Of a stretch of DNA of 64,000 nt, positions 1 to 8,117 are shown piece after piece. The notes under the pieces were generated by a model. The model searched no databases. It was not told the DNA's origin and saw nothing but the letters and a program-made list of their open reading frames with translations. The position numbers were made by a program, and so were the translations under genes. The stretch spans positions 19,310-83,309 of the forward strand of contig JAJYCX010000006.1 of NCBI GenBank assembly GCA_021778015.1, in the 5' to 3' direction. Numbering within the stretch: the first letter of the stretch is position 1; the number at the start of each line of letters is the position of its first letter. The DNA comes from Pseudomonadota bacterium. Lineage in GTDB: Bacteria > Pseudomonadota > Gammaproteobacteria > UBA1113.

Positions 1-123
1 TGAGCCTTCTGGCCGCGAAAATGGTATGAACCAAGACTAACGATCGTATACTTTGACAGGGGGCACTAACACGCTCCATATAGAGCGATAATAATTATGT
101 TATTTGTACCTAAACATTAACCC

Positions 124-159
124 CTTAAGAAAGCCTTAATACTGGGCTGCTACTATATT
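124..159 (+). promoter_or_regulatory. Putative PmrA-type box and -10 element of the ankyrin kinase gene
   Basis: Two CTTAA half-sites start at 124 and 135, exactly 11 bases apart (CTTAAG then CTTAAT), which is the spacing of the direct-repeat PmrA box described for Legionella and Coxiella type IV secretion genes. A -10-like TATATT follows at 154-159. Transcription would start near 166, which makes the GTG at 165 a poor start codon and favours the TTG at 198, preceded by AAGGGA at 186-191. The match was found by eye; the second arm of each half-site is only partly conserved. Confidence 0.45.
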
Positions 160-197
160 CCCATGTGATCGTAAAAAATCAGTTGAAGGGAACTAAA

Positions 198-2915
198 TTG
201 TCTACTAACTTAGGAATAATAGAAATAGATTGGGAAAAATACTCTCCTTTAATCCTGGGGAAGGAACCCAATGTCAGAAAATTTGCCTGTGAAAAAACAC
301 CGCTGGGTGAGGGCAGCTTTGGCAAAGTGTATGAAGGCTATGAAGTAATAGAGGGCAAAATTGATCTGAATAAACCGCTAGCGATTAAAGAATACAAGAT
401 GTTTCCAGGCGAAACACAACAAGCAGCACTCAAACGGCTTGATAAAGAGGCTGAACTTCAACGTAAAGAGTATGACACGGAGGTTCTTCCTATAGGAGAA
501 AAGGGCGTAGCCACAGTTATGCCTAGACTTCCGGGTAAGCCCGCGCTCGAACTGATTAAAGAATTTCCTAAATTAACCTTAAGTCAGCGCTTAGAATTAG
601 CTGCTTTGGTAGCACAAACCTATGCGGAATTTCATGCTAGACGTTATCACTGGGTGAAGGGTAAGCTTGAGCTCCGAGAAGGCCTGAGTCACACGGATTT
701 AAAACCAGATAATTTTCTTATAGACATAACCTACGATGAAGAGACAGACCCCGAACATAGACACCCTAAATTCAAATGCCATATCATCGATTTTGGGGAT
801 ACGGAGATTAAAACACCGGTTACAACTGCACCAGAATGCGTACATGGAGAAATAATTAAAGAACCCGTAGATCATGTGCTAGAAATGGAAACGCATGCCA
901 TGGTCTCTATTCTTGCACTCATTTTAGGCGAGACTGTTTTATATAAAAGCGAGAACACCTGGAGTAAAGGCTCTAAGTTTACCTTGAGAGAGATGAGAAA
1001 TTCTCTTAGGACAGAAGGTAAAGATTTGGGACTCGAAACAGAAATAGAAGAAGTGATTGAAGTGGTTGACTCTATGCGTGCTGAAAATCCAGCCACCAGA
1101 CCTAGTGATTTGGCTATCGTTAAAGTTTTAAATAAGGCCAGGATTGCTTTTTTACGAAAAGAATTAGGCCAGTCAAATGATATAGATGAGGAAACAAAAA
1201 AGGTCGATAAATTTTTTGCTGAGATTAAAGCGGGAAGATTAAAGTCTGTTAAAAAAGAATATAAACGAGCGTTATTGTCTGTTGTGAACCTAGAAGGTTT
1301 AACAGCGTTAGGGGTGGCGGTTAAATATGGTCACTATGATATTGCAAAATACCTATTGAAACAATACTCCAAGACTAAAGAGAAAAAGATTGCAGTTAAA
1401 CAAACTGATGGTAATGGTAGAACTTTGTTACATTTGGCTATCCTGGCTAAACGCGCTGATCTAGTTGCATTATTGCTTGAAAATGGTGCCGATGCTAATC
1501 AGCCAGATGCAGACGGTAGAACACCATTGCATTGCGCGCTTGCCATGCGTTGCGATGATAAATTAGTGCAGCTGTTGCTTGAAAGAGGCGCTGATGTTTC
1601 TAAAAAAAACCAGCATAAAAAAACACCGTTACAATCGGCCATTACGAACGCTTGTAGCCTTAAAGTAGTAGAAGCCATCCTTAGCCCGCCAGCGTTGATT
1701 GAGAAAAGTAGCAAATCTTTTTCTATAAAGAAGATCGGTCTGGCCATTAAGAACTTTTTTAACCCTAAAAAAGAAAAAGTTTTGCTTAAAAAGAGTGAAC
1801 AGCCTTCTGTTCCTTCCCATTCCAAAATAGAACTATTGCGTTGCGCTGTTTTATCTGGCTCGATTGAACTGGTGCAACATTTCTGGTTCAATGAAGGCTT
1901 GACGCAAAATCCTTGGTTGCTTCATCTTGCTGCTCAATCAGGCCATGTTGAAGTGGCAAAATTCTTGCTTAAGAAAGGGGCTAATATCAACGCATTCGAT
2001 AAGCATGGTTATAGGCCGCTAGAGTATGCAGCTGAGATGGGGCAAGTTGAAATGGCATGCTTCTTGCTTGCGCAGCGCGCGCTGAATCGTGAAAAGAATT
2101 GTGGGAAAAAATTTCATGCAATAAGAAACTTTAAGGGCGATGCTTTACTGCATTTGGCAGTTGCTAGCGGCAACGACAGGCTAATAAAACTTCTGATTAA
2201 AGAAAAAGCTGATATTAATATAACAGATAACAATAACAGAACACCACTACATTTGGCAGTTGCTAGCGGCAACGACAGGCTAATAAAACTTCTGATTAAA
2301 GAAAAAGCTGATATTAATATAATAGATAATAATAAAAGAACACCCTTGCATTTAGCCATTTTGACAGAACAGGTTAATTTGATAGAGTTATTGATTCTAA
2401 ACGGCGCTGATCTTCGCATGATAGATAATGAAGATTTGAAAAAGTTGCAGCGATACACGGGCATGTTGAGGCGTTTGGATCGAAATGGTATCAAAATAGA
2501 TCCACTTGATAGTAAGCCACAAATGGTTGAAAGTAGCGCTAAGGTTGAAAACAAACCATTATCCCCAGTCGCGAAGAAGGACATTACACCAGAAGCAACG
2601 TTAGCTGAAAACAAACCATTATCCCCAGTCGCGAAGAAGGACATTACACCAGAAGCAACATTAGCTGGAAACATACCATTATCCCCAGTCGCGAAGAAGG
2701 ATGCTATACCCGTACAACCCGTGGCAAACGTCGTGGATATTACAAGATGTCATCATCGTGGCAAAACATCATCAGTGATCTATAAGAATGAAAACCCTGC
2801 CATTAAACCAGCAACTGCGGCATGCAGTAGTACGTTCTTTTATAATGATAGCTCACAGGCTGCGGCTGCTCGCGCAAGAAGGCATAATGCCATCCCTCTT
2901 TTCCGCAGAGGATAA
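198..2915 (+). CDS. Protein kinase with ankyrin repeats, probable secreted effector
   Basis: A 905-residue eukaryotic-like protein (916 if GTG 165 is used). TTG 198 is preferred because AAGGGA lies six bases upstream, while GTG 165 has no ribosome binding site. The N-terminal kinase domain has a glycine-rich loop (GEGSFGKVY, about 37-45), the ATP lysine in LAIKEY (about 64), the catalytic loop HTDLKPDN (165-172) and DFG (198-200), so it looks catalytically competent. About 365-750 are ankyrin repeats, including two nearly identical 33-residue units. A threefold 20-residue Lys/Pro-rich repeat follows at about 784-835, then a basic tail. No signal peptide or membrane segment is visible. Ankyrin plus kinase in this lineage, with a PmrA-like box upstream, suggests a Dot/Icm-type translocated effector; translocation is inference. 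Confidence 0.85.
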   Translation: MSTNLGIIEIDWEKYSPLILGKEPNVRKFACEKTPLGEGSFGKVYEGYEVIEGKIDLNKPLAIKEYKMFPGETQQAALKRLDKEAELQRKEYDTEVLPIGEKGVATVMPRLPGKPALELIKEFPKLTLSQRLELAALVAQTYAEFHARRYHWVKGKLELREGLSHTDLKPDNFLIDITYDEETDPEHRHPKFKCHIIDFGDTEIKTPVTTAPECVHGEIIKEPVDHVLEMETHAMVSILALILGETVLYKSENTWSKGSKFTLREMRNSLRTEGKDLGLETEIEEVIEVVDSMRAENPATRPSDLAIVKVLNKARIAFLRKELGQSNDIDEETKKVDKFFAEIKAGRLKSVKKEYKRALLSVVNLEGLTALGVAVKYGHYDIAKYLLKQYSKTKEKKIAVKQTDGNGRTLLHLAILAKRADLVALLLENGADANQPDADGRTPLHCALAMRCDDKLVQLLLERGADVSKKNQHKKTPLQSAITNACSLKVVEAILSPPALIEKSSKSFSIKKIGLAIKNFFNPKKEKVLLKKSEQPSVPSHSKIELLRCAVLSGSIELVQHFWFNEGLTQNPWLLHLAAQSGHVEVAKFLLKKGANINAFDKHGYRPLEYAAEMGQVEMACFLLAQRALNREKNCGKKFHAIRNFKGDALLHLAVASGNDRLIKLLIKEKADINITDNNNRTPLHLAVASGNDRLIKLLIKEKADINIIDNNKRTPLHLAILTEQVNLIELLILNGADLRMIDNEDLKKLQRYTGMLRRLDRNGIKIDPLDSKPQMVESSAKVENKPLSPVAKKDITPEATLAENKPLSPVAKKDITPEATLAGNIPLSPVAKKDAIPVQPVANVVDITRCHHRGKTSSVIYKNENPAIKPATAACSSTFFYNDSSQAAAARARRHNAIPLFRRG
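2151..2348 (+). repeat. Tandem 99-bp duplication inside the ankyrin region
   Basis: Two 99-bp units (2151-2249 and 2250-2348) are identical over their first 72 or so bases and differ at only a few positions after that. Each encodes one 33-residue ankyrin repeat. Other repeats in the same gene are far more diverged, so this is a recent duplication. Confidence 0.9.
2547..2702 (+). repeat. 60-bp tandem repeat, nearly three copies, in the kinase gene
   Basis: Units begin at 2547, 2607 and 2667. The first two differ by about one base and the third is diverged and incomplete. They encode a 20-residue Lys/Pro-rich linker unit containing PLSPVAKKD. Confidence 0.9.
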
Positions 2916-2955
2916 ATGCAGTGTAAGGTCATAAATTTCATCTAGAAAAAGGAAA

Positions 2956-2979
2956 GGCTGCTTTGGAATCAAAGCAGCC
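2956..2979 (-). terminator. Hairpin between convergent genes
   Basis: A perfect 10-bp stem (GGCTGCTTTG / CAAAGCAGCC) with a 4-base loop. Read on the minus strand it is followed by a T-rich run (TTTCCTTTTTC), so it is a good intrinsic terminator for the small secreted protein gene. On the plus strand no T run follows. Confidence 0.75.
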
Positions 2980-2994
2980 CAGACAAATTCGGTC

Positions 2995-3408
2995 TTAAGC
3001 CAAGGCAAGGTGGAAGGTAGCACCCGTAAAAGGGTCTAAGTTAGTCTTTTGGCCACTAAAGTGACATGAACCACCGCTGGTGCTGGTGATGGATATCTTC
3101 AAAGCGGAACTGACCTTAGCCGTAAAAGAGCAGACCTGGGTGTTATTTGAAAAAACATTAAAACTCATGGCGATACCGCTTAAATCTTTTGCATTGGCAA
3201 AAAACGGTAAGTGCCCAGAAATATGTGTGCTATTGTTGCTTTGTGTAACCTTTACAAAAGAAGGCAACGATTGGCTAGGCACAATCTTAATAGCTGCAGG
3301 CTTGCTGGTGCTGGTTAAGAAGGTAACGCTAGGATCGCTACCATTGTCGGCTAAAGCCGTGGCACATAAAGCAGTTAAAGCCAGTAAACTCATTAAACGC
3401 TTAGACAT
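2995..3408 (-). CDS. Small secreted protein of unknown function
   Basis: A 137-residue protein starting at ATG 3408 with AGAGGT just upstream. The open frame extends 32 codons further upstream to 3504, but that part has no ribosome binding site and would bury the signal peptide. Residues 1-20 form a clear Sec signal (MSKRLMSLL...ALA, cleavage before DNGSD). The mature part, about 117 residues, is rich in Ser, Thr and Asn, has two cysteines that could form a disulfide (one in the sequence QVCSF, one in GSCHF), and looks like a beta-rich periplasmic or exported domain. I do not recognise a family. It is a single gene with its own terminator. Confidence 0.7.
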   Translation of the reverse strand: MSKRLMSLLALTALCATALADNGSDPSVTFLTSTSKPAAIKIVPSQSLPSFVKVTQSNNSTHISGHLPFFANAKDLSGIAMSFNVFSNNTQVCSFTAKVSSALKISITSTSGGSCHFSGQKTNLDPFTGATFHLALA

Positions 3409-3571
3409 TGCATGACCTCTCATAAGTTGGTTAAGTATCAAAAGTGTACATATTTTAACCGATTTTGGGGTGTAAAAGCAAGCCTTTTTGGTCTTTTTTA
3501 GCACATTATTTTATTTTTATACATAAAACAAGGACTTAGCTTTAATTAAAAGGGCAATAAGCCTAATTTAC

Positions 3572-3600
3572 TTGACTTTAAGACCCGTCTACCTTAATGT
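3572..3600 (+). promoter_or_regulatory. Possible promoter of the DUF47-pit operon
   Basis: TTGACT at 3572-3577 and TAATGT at 3595-3600 are separated by 17 bases, about 38 bases ahead of the GTG start. The -10 is weak. No clear Pho box is visible. Confidence 0.35.
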
Positions 3601-3637
3601 TCACCCTGAATAATCTAGCTCTATAGGAGATGTCGTA

Positions 3638-4279
3638 GTGTCTTTAGAACAATGGCTTAAAAAATTACTGCCCAAACAGGAGCGGTTTTTTGCTATTTTA
3701 AGCGAGCAAGTCCGTGTTTTGCGGCGTATGACCCAATACCTGCAAAAATTCTCCGAACCAGGTGCTGCGAATAATGAAGAATTTTATATTCATTGCCATG
3801 AAATAGAACAGCAAGGGGATGAATTGGTTAAAGAAATGGCTGGGACTCTGGCCAAAACCTTTGTGACACCCTTAGATAGGGAAGACTTATATCATTTATC
3901 GGTATTGACCGAAAATGCGCTGGATGCATGCGATGAAGCGGCGCGACAATTTAAATTATTACCCGCAAAAGAAAAACATGACAATATTACGGTGTTTCTA
4001 AACGTACTAGATGAAACAGCGCAATATTTAGTGGGCAGCATAGATGCTTTGGCCAGTAGAAAATTTTCTGTTATCGTCGCCAACGACGAACAAGTCAAGC
4101 GTTTAGAAAAAACCGCCGATGGCTATTATCGTGAACAAATTACTGAGTTATTCAATAATTGCCATGACATGAAATTATTGTTTATTGAAAAAGAAATCAT
4201 TGAGAAGTTGGAAGAAGCCAGCGATCAAATGGCACACTTAAGTACCTTTCTAACGAATTTAGCGGTTAAACATGGTTAG
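3638..4279 (+). CDS. DUF47/PhoU-like phosphate transport accessory protein
   Basis: A 213-residue, almost wholly alpha-helical cytoplasmic protein of the DUF47 (TIGR00153, PhoU-like) family, thought to modulate the activity of Pit-type phosphate transporters. The start is GTG 3638 with AGGAGA 8-10 bases upstream. The sequence shows the PhoU-like pattern of long amphipathic helices with acidic metal-binding clusters (CHEIEQQGDEL near 49-59; CDEAARQFKLL near 98-108). The gene overlaps pit by eight bases, so the two are translationally coupled, the usual arrangement in proteobacteria. Family assignment is firm; the regulatory role is from family knowledge. Confidence 0.88.
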   Translation: MSLEQWLKKLLPKQERFFAILSEQVRVLRRMTQYLQKFSEPGAANNEEFYIHCHEIEQQGDELVKEMAGTLAKTFVTPLDREDLYHLSVLTENALDACDEAARQFKLLPAKEKHDNITVFLNVLDETAQYLVGSIDALASRKFSVIVANDEQVKRLEKTADGYYREQITELFNNCHDMKLLFIEKEIIEKLEEASDQMAHLSTFLTNLAVKHG

Positions 4280-5276
4280 TGTTTTATTTTTTGTTATTGC
4301 TGTAGCGCTGATTTTTGATTTTATCAATGGCTTTCATGATACAGCCAATGCTATCGCCACGGTTGTGTCTACGCAAGTATTAAGCTTGCGCCGTGCGGTA
4401 ATGATGGCGTCATTTTTTAATTTTGTAGGCGCTTTATCGGGAACGGCCGTAGCAACCTTAATTGCCACCGGGCTTGCTGACCCCGCTGCTGTCACACAGC
4501 TTGTGATTTTGTGTGCCTTGTTGGCGGCATGTTTGTGGAATTTAATTACCTGGCGTTTAGGGTTGCCTTCTAGTTCCTCACACGCCTTAATCGGTGCCTT
4601 AGCGGGCGCAGTAGTAGCACATGCAGGATGGGCTGCTTTTTACTGGCATACGCTGTATAAAAAAGTATTGTTGCCTTTAGTATTATCACCCACGCTAGGT
4701 TTTGTATTAGGTTTCTTACTGATGGTGATTCTTCTATGGTTGTTTTTGCCCTTTAGCGCGCGTATAGGCACTACTGTTTCCAAGCGGCTGCAATTGTTAT
4801 CTTCTGCAGCTATGGCTTTTTCACATGGTTCCAACGATGCACAAAAATCCATGGGTATTATCGCTTTGGCCTTGGTTATATTTGGTCAAACACATTTTTT
4901 ACCAGCGTGGCTTATTGCGCCTGAACACATCATCCCCAAAGCAGTTATCATTGCTTGTGCTACCGCCATGGCGTTGGGTACTTTAGCAGGCGGTAAGCGT
5001 ATCATTAAAACAATGGGGCAGCGTATTATTAAAATTACCCCACTGCAAGGTGTTGCTGCCGAAACCTCTGCTGCCATTACTATTTTTGGTGCCAGTCTAT
5101 TGGGGATCCCTGTGTCTACTACGCATTGTATTAATGCCAGTATTATGGGCGTAGGTGCAACTAAGCGTTTATCAGCAGTGCGTTGGGGTGTGGCTGGAAA
5201 TATAGTGATTGCGTGGATCTTAACTCTGCCGTGCAGCGCATTGTTGGCATTTTTGTTGTATAAAGTAATTGGTTAA
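4272..5276 (+). CDS. pit: Low-affinity inorganic phosphate transporter, PiT family
   Basis: A 334-residue inner-membrane protein with about ten hydrophobic segments. Both PiT signature motifs are present: GFHDTANAIA near the N-terminus (residues 17-26), and in the second half of the inverted repeat SHGSNDAQKSMG (about 184-195). These motifs bind phosphate and the coupling cation. It imports metal phosphate or phosphate with H+ or Na+. It overlaps the 3' end of the DUF47 gene by eight bases and probably depends on it for translation. The length is on the short side compared with E. coli PitA (499), but normal for the DUF47-linked bacterial subgroup. Confidence 0.92.
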   Translation: MVSVLFFVIAVALIFDFINGFHDTANAIATVVSTQVLSLRRAVMMASFFNFVGALSGTAVATLIATGLADPAAVTQLVILCALLAACLWNLITWRLGLPSSSSHALIGALAGAVVAHAGWAAFYWHTLYKKVLLPLVLSPTLGFVLGFLLMVILLWLFLPFSARIGTTVSKRLQLLSSAAMAFSHGSNDAQKSMGIIALALVIFGQTHFLPAWLIAPEHIIPKAVIIACATAMALGTLAGGKRIIKTMGQRIIKITPLQGVAAETSAAITIFGASLLGIPVSTTHCINASIMGVGATKRLSAVRWGVAGNIVIAWILTLPCSALLAFLLYKVIG

Positions 5277-5349
5277 TTGCGATAGATTGTTTGCGAGCCG
5301 TCGTGTCCAAAATAACTCGGTGAAATATAATTAACCTAGGAAATGAAAC

Positions 5350-6723
5350 ATGAAAGGGATGCTTCGCAAAAAAAAAATTGAAGATTTCTCTAGTGACGAT
5401 CTCCTTGGTTCTAAACATTTAAAGCGTTGCCTGACCGCGCTGGATTTAACTTTACTGGGCATAGGTGCGGTGATCGGTGCCGGTATTTTTATTTTAACCG
5501 GCATTGCCGCAGCTACGGAGGCAGGCCCTGCCATTACCCTATCTTTTGTTATCTCCGGTTTAGCTTGTGCATTTTCGGCGTTGTCTTATGCTGAATTGGC
5601 TTCAGCCATTGGCGGCTGTGGTAGTGTATATGGTTATGCTTATGTGGGATTTGGCGAAATCTTTGCCTGGATTATAGGCTGGGACTTAATGTTAGAATAT
5701 GCGGTTGCTTGTGGCGCAGTGGCCATAGGTTGGTCGGCATATTTTAATAAAGTGTTGACTCTTTTTAAATTACAAATCCCACAACAATTTTTAACAAGTC
5801 CTCTTGCAGGCGGTATTTTAGATCTACCCGCTTTTCTGATTATGATGACGGTGACCTTACTGCTAGTTTTGGGTATAAAGAATAGCGCTAGAGTGAATGC
5901 AACTATCGTTGGGATTAAATTAGTGGCCATCGCTATTTTTATTGCGGTGGCATCGCCGTATGTCAATTTTAATCATTGGATTCCCTTTATGCCTTTTGGG
6001 TGGAATGGAGTGATGGCAGGCGCAGGGATGGTTTTTTTTGCTTATATAGGCTTTGATGCGGTGTGTACTGCTGCAGAAGAAGCGATCAATCCTAAACGAG
6101 ATTTGCCCAAAGGTATTATTGGCTCATTGATTATTTGCACCTCGATTTATGTGTTAGTTGCAGGATTGTTAACTTTAGTGGTGCCTTACAGTAGTTTAAA
6201 TACCGCCTCGCCGGTGTCGGATGTGCTAATACGTCTAGGGCATGGGTTGGCGGGCAGCCTGATTGCCGTGGGTGCTTTGGCGGGATTAACCACTGTGATG
6301 TTAGTGATGTTTTATGGTATGAGTCGAATAACTTATGCCATGGCACGCGATAATTTATTACCTAAATTTTTGACCGAAGTGCATCCAAGATATCATACTC
6401 CCGCACGCATTTTATTATTAGCGGGGGTGATTATTGCAGGTGTTGCAGCGATATTACCCATTAAGGATATTGCAGAATTAGTGAATATAGGTACTTTGGC
6501 TGCCTTTTTAATGGTGAATAGTGGCGTCATTATGTTGCGTTACAGTCAGCCCAACATGGTACGCCCTTTTCGCACCCCTTTTGGTATTCTGCTTCCCAGT
6601 TTGGGCATAGTGTTTTGCATTTATTTAATGATAAGTTTACCGTGGGTCACTTGGCTGCGGTTTGTAGTTTGGTTTGTGTCGGGCTTAATTTTTTATGGGG
6701 TGAATTTTTTTCGTAGAAAGTAA
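5350..6723 (+). CDS. Amino acid permease, APC superfamily (CAT-like)
   Basis: A 457-residue inner-membrane transporter with about 12 hydrophobic segments. The first helix carries the APC substrate-backbone motif GIGAVIGAGIFILTG (about 37-51), and the YAELASAIG block follows near residue 79. The domain layout matches bacterial YfnA/CAT-type cationic or neutral amino acid transporters; the specific substrate cannot be read from sequence. ATG 5350 is preceded by AGGAAA. It follows pit at 73 bases and is followed by a palindromic element at 6744-6822, so it is probably a separate transcription unit. Amino acid import fits an organism living on host amino acids, but that is inference. Confidence 0.85.
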   Translation: MKGMLRKKKIEDFSSDDLLGSKHLKRCLTALDLTLLGIGAVIGAGIFILTGIAAATEAGPAITLSFVISGLACAFSALSYAELASAIGGCGSVYGYAYVGFGEIFAWIIGWDLMLEYAVACGAVAIGWSAYFNKVLTLFKLQIPQQFLTSPLAGGILDLPAFLIMMTVTLLLVLGIKNSARVNATIVGIKLVAIAIFIAVASPYVNFNHWIPFMPFGWNGVMAGAGMVFFAYIGFDAVCTAAEEAINPKRDLPKGIIGSLIICTSIYVLVAGLLTLVVPYSSLNTASPVSDVLIRLGHGLAGSLIAVGALAGLTTVMLVMFYGMSRITYAMARDNLLPKFLTEVHPRYHTPARILLLAGVIIAGVAAILPIKDIAELVNIGTLAAFLMVNSGVIMLRYSQPNMVRPFRTPFGILLPSLGIVFCIYLMISLPWVTWLRFVVWFVSGLIFYGVNFFRRK

Positions 6724-6743
6724 AACGTAATGCCTTTCTCCAT

Positions 6744-6822
6744 CCGCGCCCTTTCGGTCGCGGCTCGGAAAATTTCGGCTCGGGATACAGTTTATCACCG
6801 AGCTGCGACTGAAAGGGCGCGG
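6744..6822. repeat. REP-like palindromic element, copy 1
   Basis: Arms starting CCGCGCCCTTTCGGTCG and ending CTGAAAGGGCGCGG are inverted around a short centre. It lies between the permease and hemY stop codons (convergent genes). The same family occurs at 10969-11033, 30523-30595 and 47579-47651, with a half copy at 38965-39000. It may also act as a bidirectional terminator. Confidence 0.85.
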
Positions 6823-6836
6823 AAATTCCCGAGAAC

Positions 6837-8009
6837 TTAATCCACCACTGCCTGCTGAAAGCAGCGTAACGCTTCTTCTTTGTCGCCCAGTTGTAAGGAT
6901 AATGCGCCTAATACCGCATAGGTTTTAGGCAAAGGACGCACTTGTAGGCTGTGGGTTAAATAGCTGCTGGCTTGTGATAAAGCACCATCGGCCATAGCCA
7001 ATTGCCCTAAGCATAATAAAATATGCGGTTCTTGGCCTTGTTGTTTTAATAAAGACAACGCAAAATCGATTTGTTTATTGAGACGTTGGCTGTGGATTTG
7101 ACCGTAGAGTGCAATTAGCTCTGGATCAAACTGTGCTTTTAAAGCATCGCGCACCAATTCTTCAGCTAAATCTGGCATATGGCTGTCCAATAAAAAATGA
7201 GCGCAAGGTAATACCCATTCTTTACGGCGTTGTAAAGGCTTAGGCAGTTTTTGCCAGTAGAGTTCAACCTTTTGTTGATCCCCTTGTTTTAATTGCAACA
7301 ATAATAATTCTAAATATGCTTTTTCGCTCAATTGTTGTAGTTGCGTACTATCGACTATTTTTTGTTTTTTCAATAAGGGTAATAGATCTAATAGATGAGA
7401 CCAATCAGCCAGACGATAATAAACTTGTTTGAGTAATTTTAACATGTACTTATGTTGCGGCGCTTCTTGCTGAACATGACGTAAAGTCGCTAGGCAATGC
7501 TCCCATTGTTCATCGTGATATTGTAATTCAGCTTGCGTTAAGCCCACAGCAATTTTAGCGCCGGGGGTGGAGTCCAGCGCGTAATGTAAGTATTGATCGC
7601 GTCTGTCATAGGCTTCTAAGGCCTGCGCTGCTTTAGCGGCGGCTAAATAATTGACTAAAGGGATTTCATTGAACTTCACCGATTTTATCAATAAACTCTC
7701 TGCTTTATCCCAATCGCCTTCGGCCAATGCCAATAAGCCTTGTAAGGTCTGACGATGGCTGCTTTCATAACGGTGTTCATGACGCCACTTTTTAAAAACA
7801 CGTAAGATTAAACCAGGGCCATTTAATAAACGCAGTAAAATATACAAAGCAATGAATGCGACGATAACAGCAGTAATGCCGAACCACAATGGCATTTCAA
7901 TAGACCAATGCCCATAGGTGATGGCCATATAGCCGGGTGCTGCGCTGAGCATCAACGCACTCCAGGCTAGGAAGAGAACGATGAGTATAGAACTTAACCA
8001 ACGTAACAT
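6837..8009 (-). CDS. hemY: HemY, TPR-containing inner-membrane protein linked to haem synthesis
   Basis: A 390-residue protein with two N-terminal membrane segments (about 4-30 and 40-62), matching the HemY_N domain, followed by a cytoplasmic or periplasmic helical region with tetratricopeptide-type repeats (clear TPR-like pattern at about 320-388, with residues such as A-Y-A-V-L-G-A-L and L-Q-L-G-D-K-E-E-A-L). This is the coproteobacterial HemY of the hemCDXY cluster, not the protoporphyrinogen oxidase of the same name. Its exact role is unknown. Downstream of hemX with a 108-base gap, so probably co-transcribed. The stop is 14 bases from the palindromic element. Confidence 0.88.
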   Translation of the reverse strand: MLRWLSSILIVLFLAWSALMLSAAPGYMAITYGHWSIEMPLWFGITAVIVAFIALYILLRLLNGPGLILRVFKKWRHEHRYESSHRQTLQGLLALAEGDWDKAESLLIKSVKFNEIPLVNYLAAAKAAQALEAYDRRDQYLHYALDSTPGAKIAVGLTQAELQYHDEQWEHCLATLRHVQQEAPQHKYMLKLLKQVYYRLADWSHLLDLLPLLKKQKIVDSTQLQQLSEKAYLELLLLQLKQGDQQKVELYWQKLPKPLQRRKEWVLPCAHFLLDSHMPDLAEELVRDALKAQFDPELIALYGQIHSQRLNKQIDFALSLLKQQGQEPHILLCLGQLAMADGALSQASSYLTHSLQVRPLPKTYAVLGALSLQLGDKEEALRCFQQAVVD

Positions 8010-8117
8010 GAAATATTTCCTCTTTTTTCAACAAAAGCCCATATTGGGCGCATCTTGCATGCAACCTGCATCCCAATCTGTGCTTTACGGTACGTGCCGA
8101 TAGCGGTGTAGTTACTT

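Noticed and set aside
53-92. TTGACA near 53 as a promoter
   Set aside because: No -10 at proper spacing; the PmrA-like arrangement at 124-159 fits the gene better.
2114-2674. Minus-strand 186-codon frame with internal repeats
   Set aside because: It is the mirror of the ankyrin and 20-residue repeats of the kinase gene; no ribosome binding site and no domain.
3080-3415. Plus-strand 111-codon frame
   Set aside because: It is opposite to the small secreted protein, which has a signal peptide, a ribosome binding site and a terminator.
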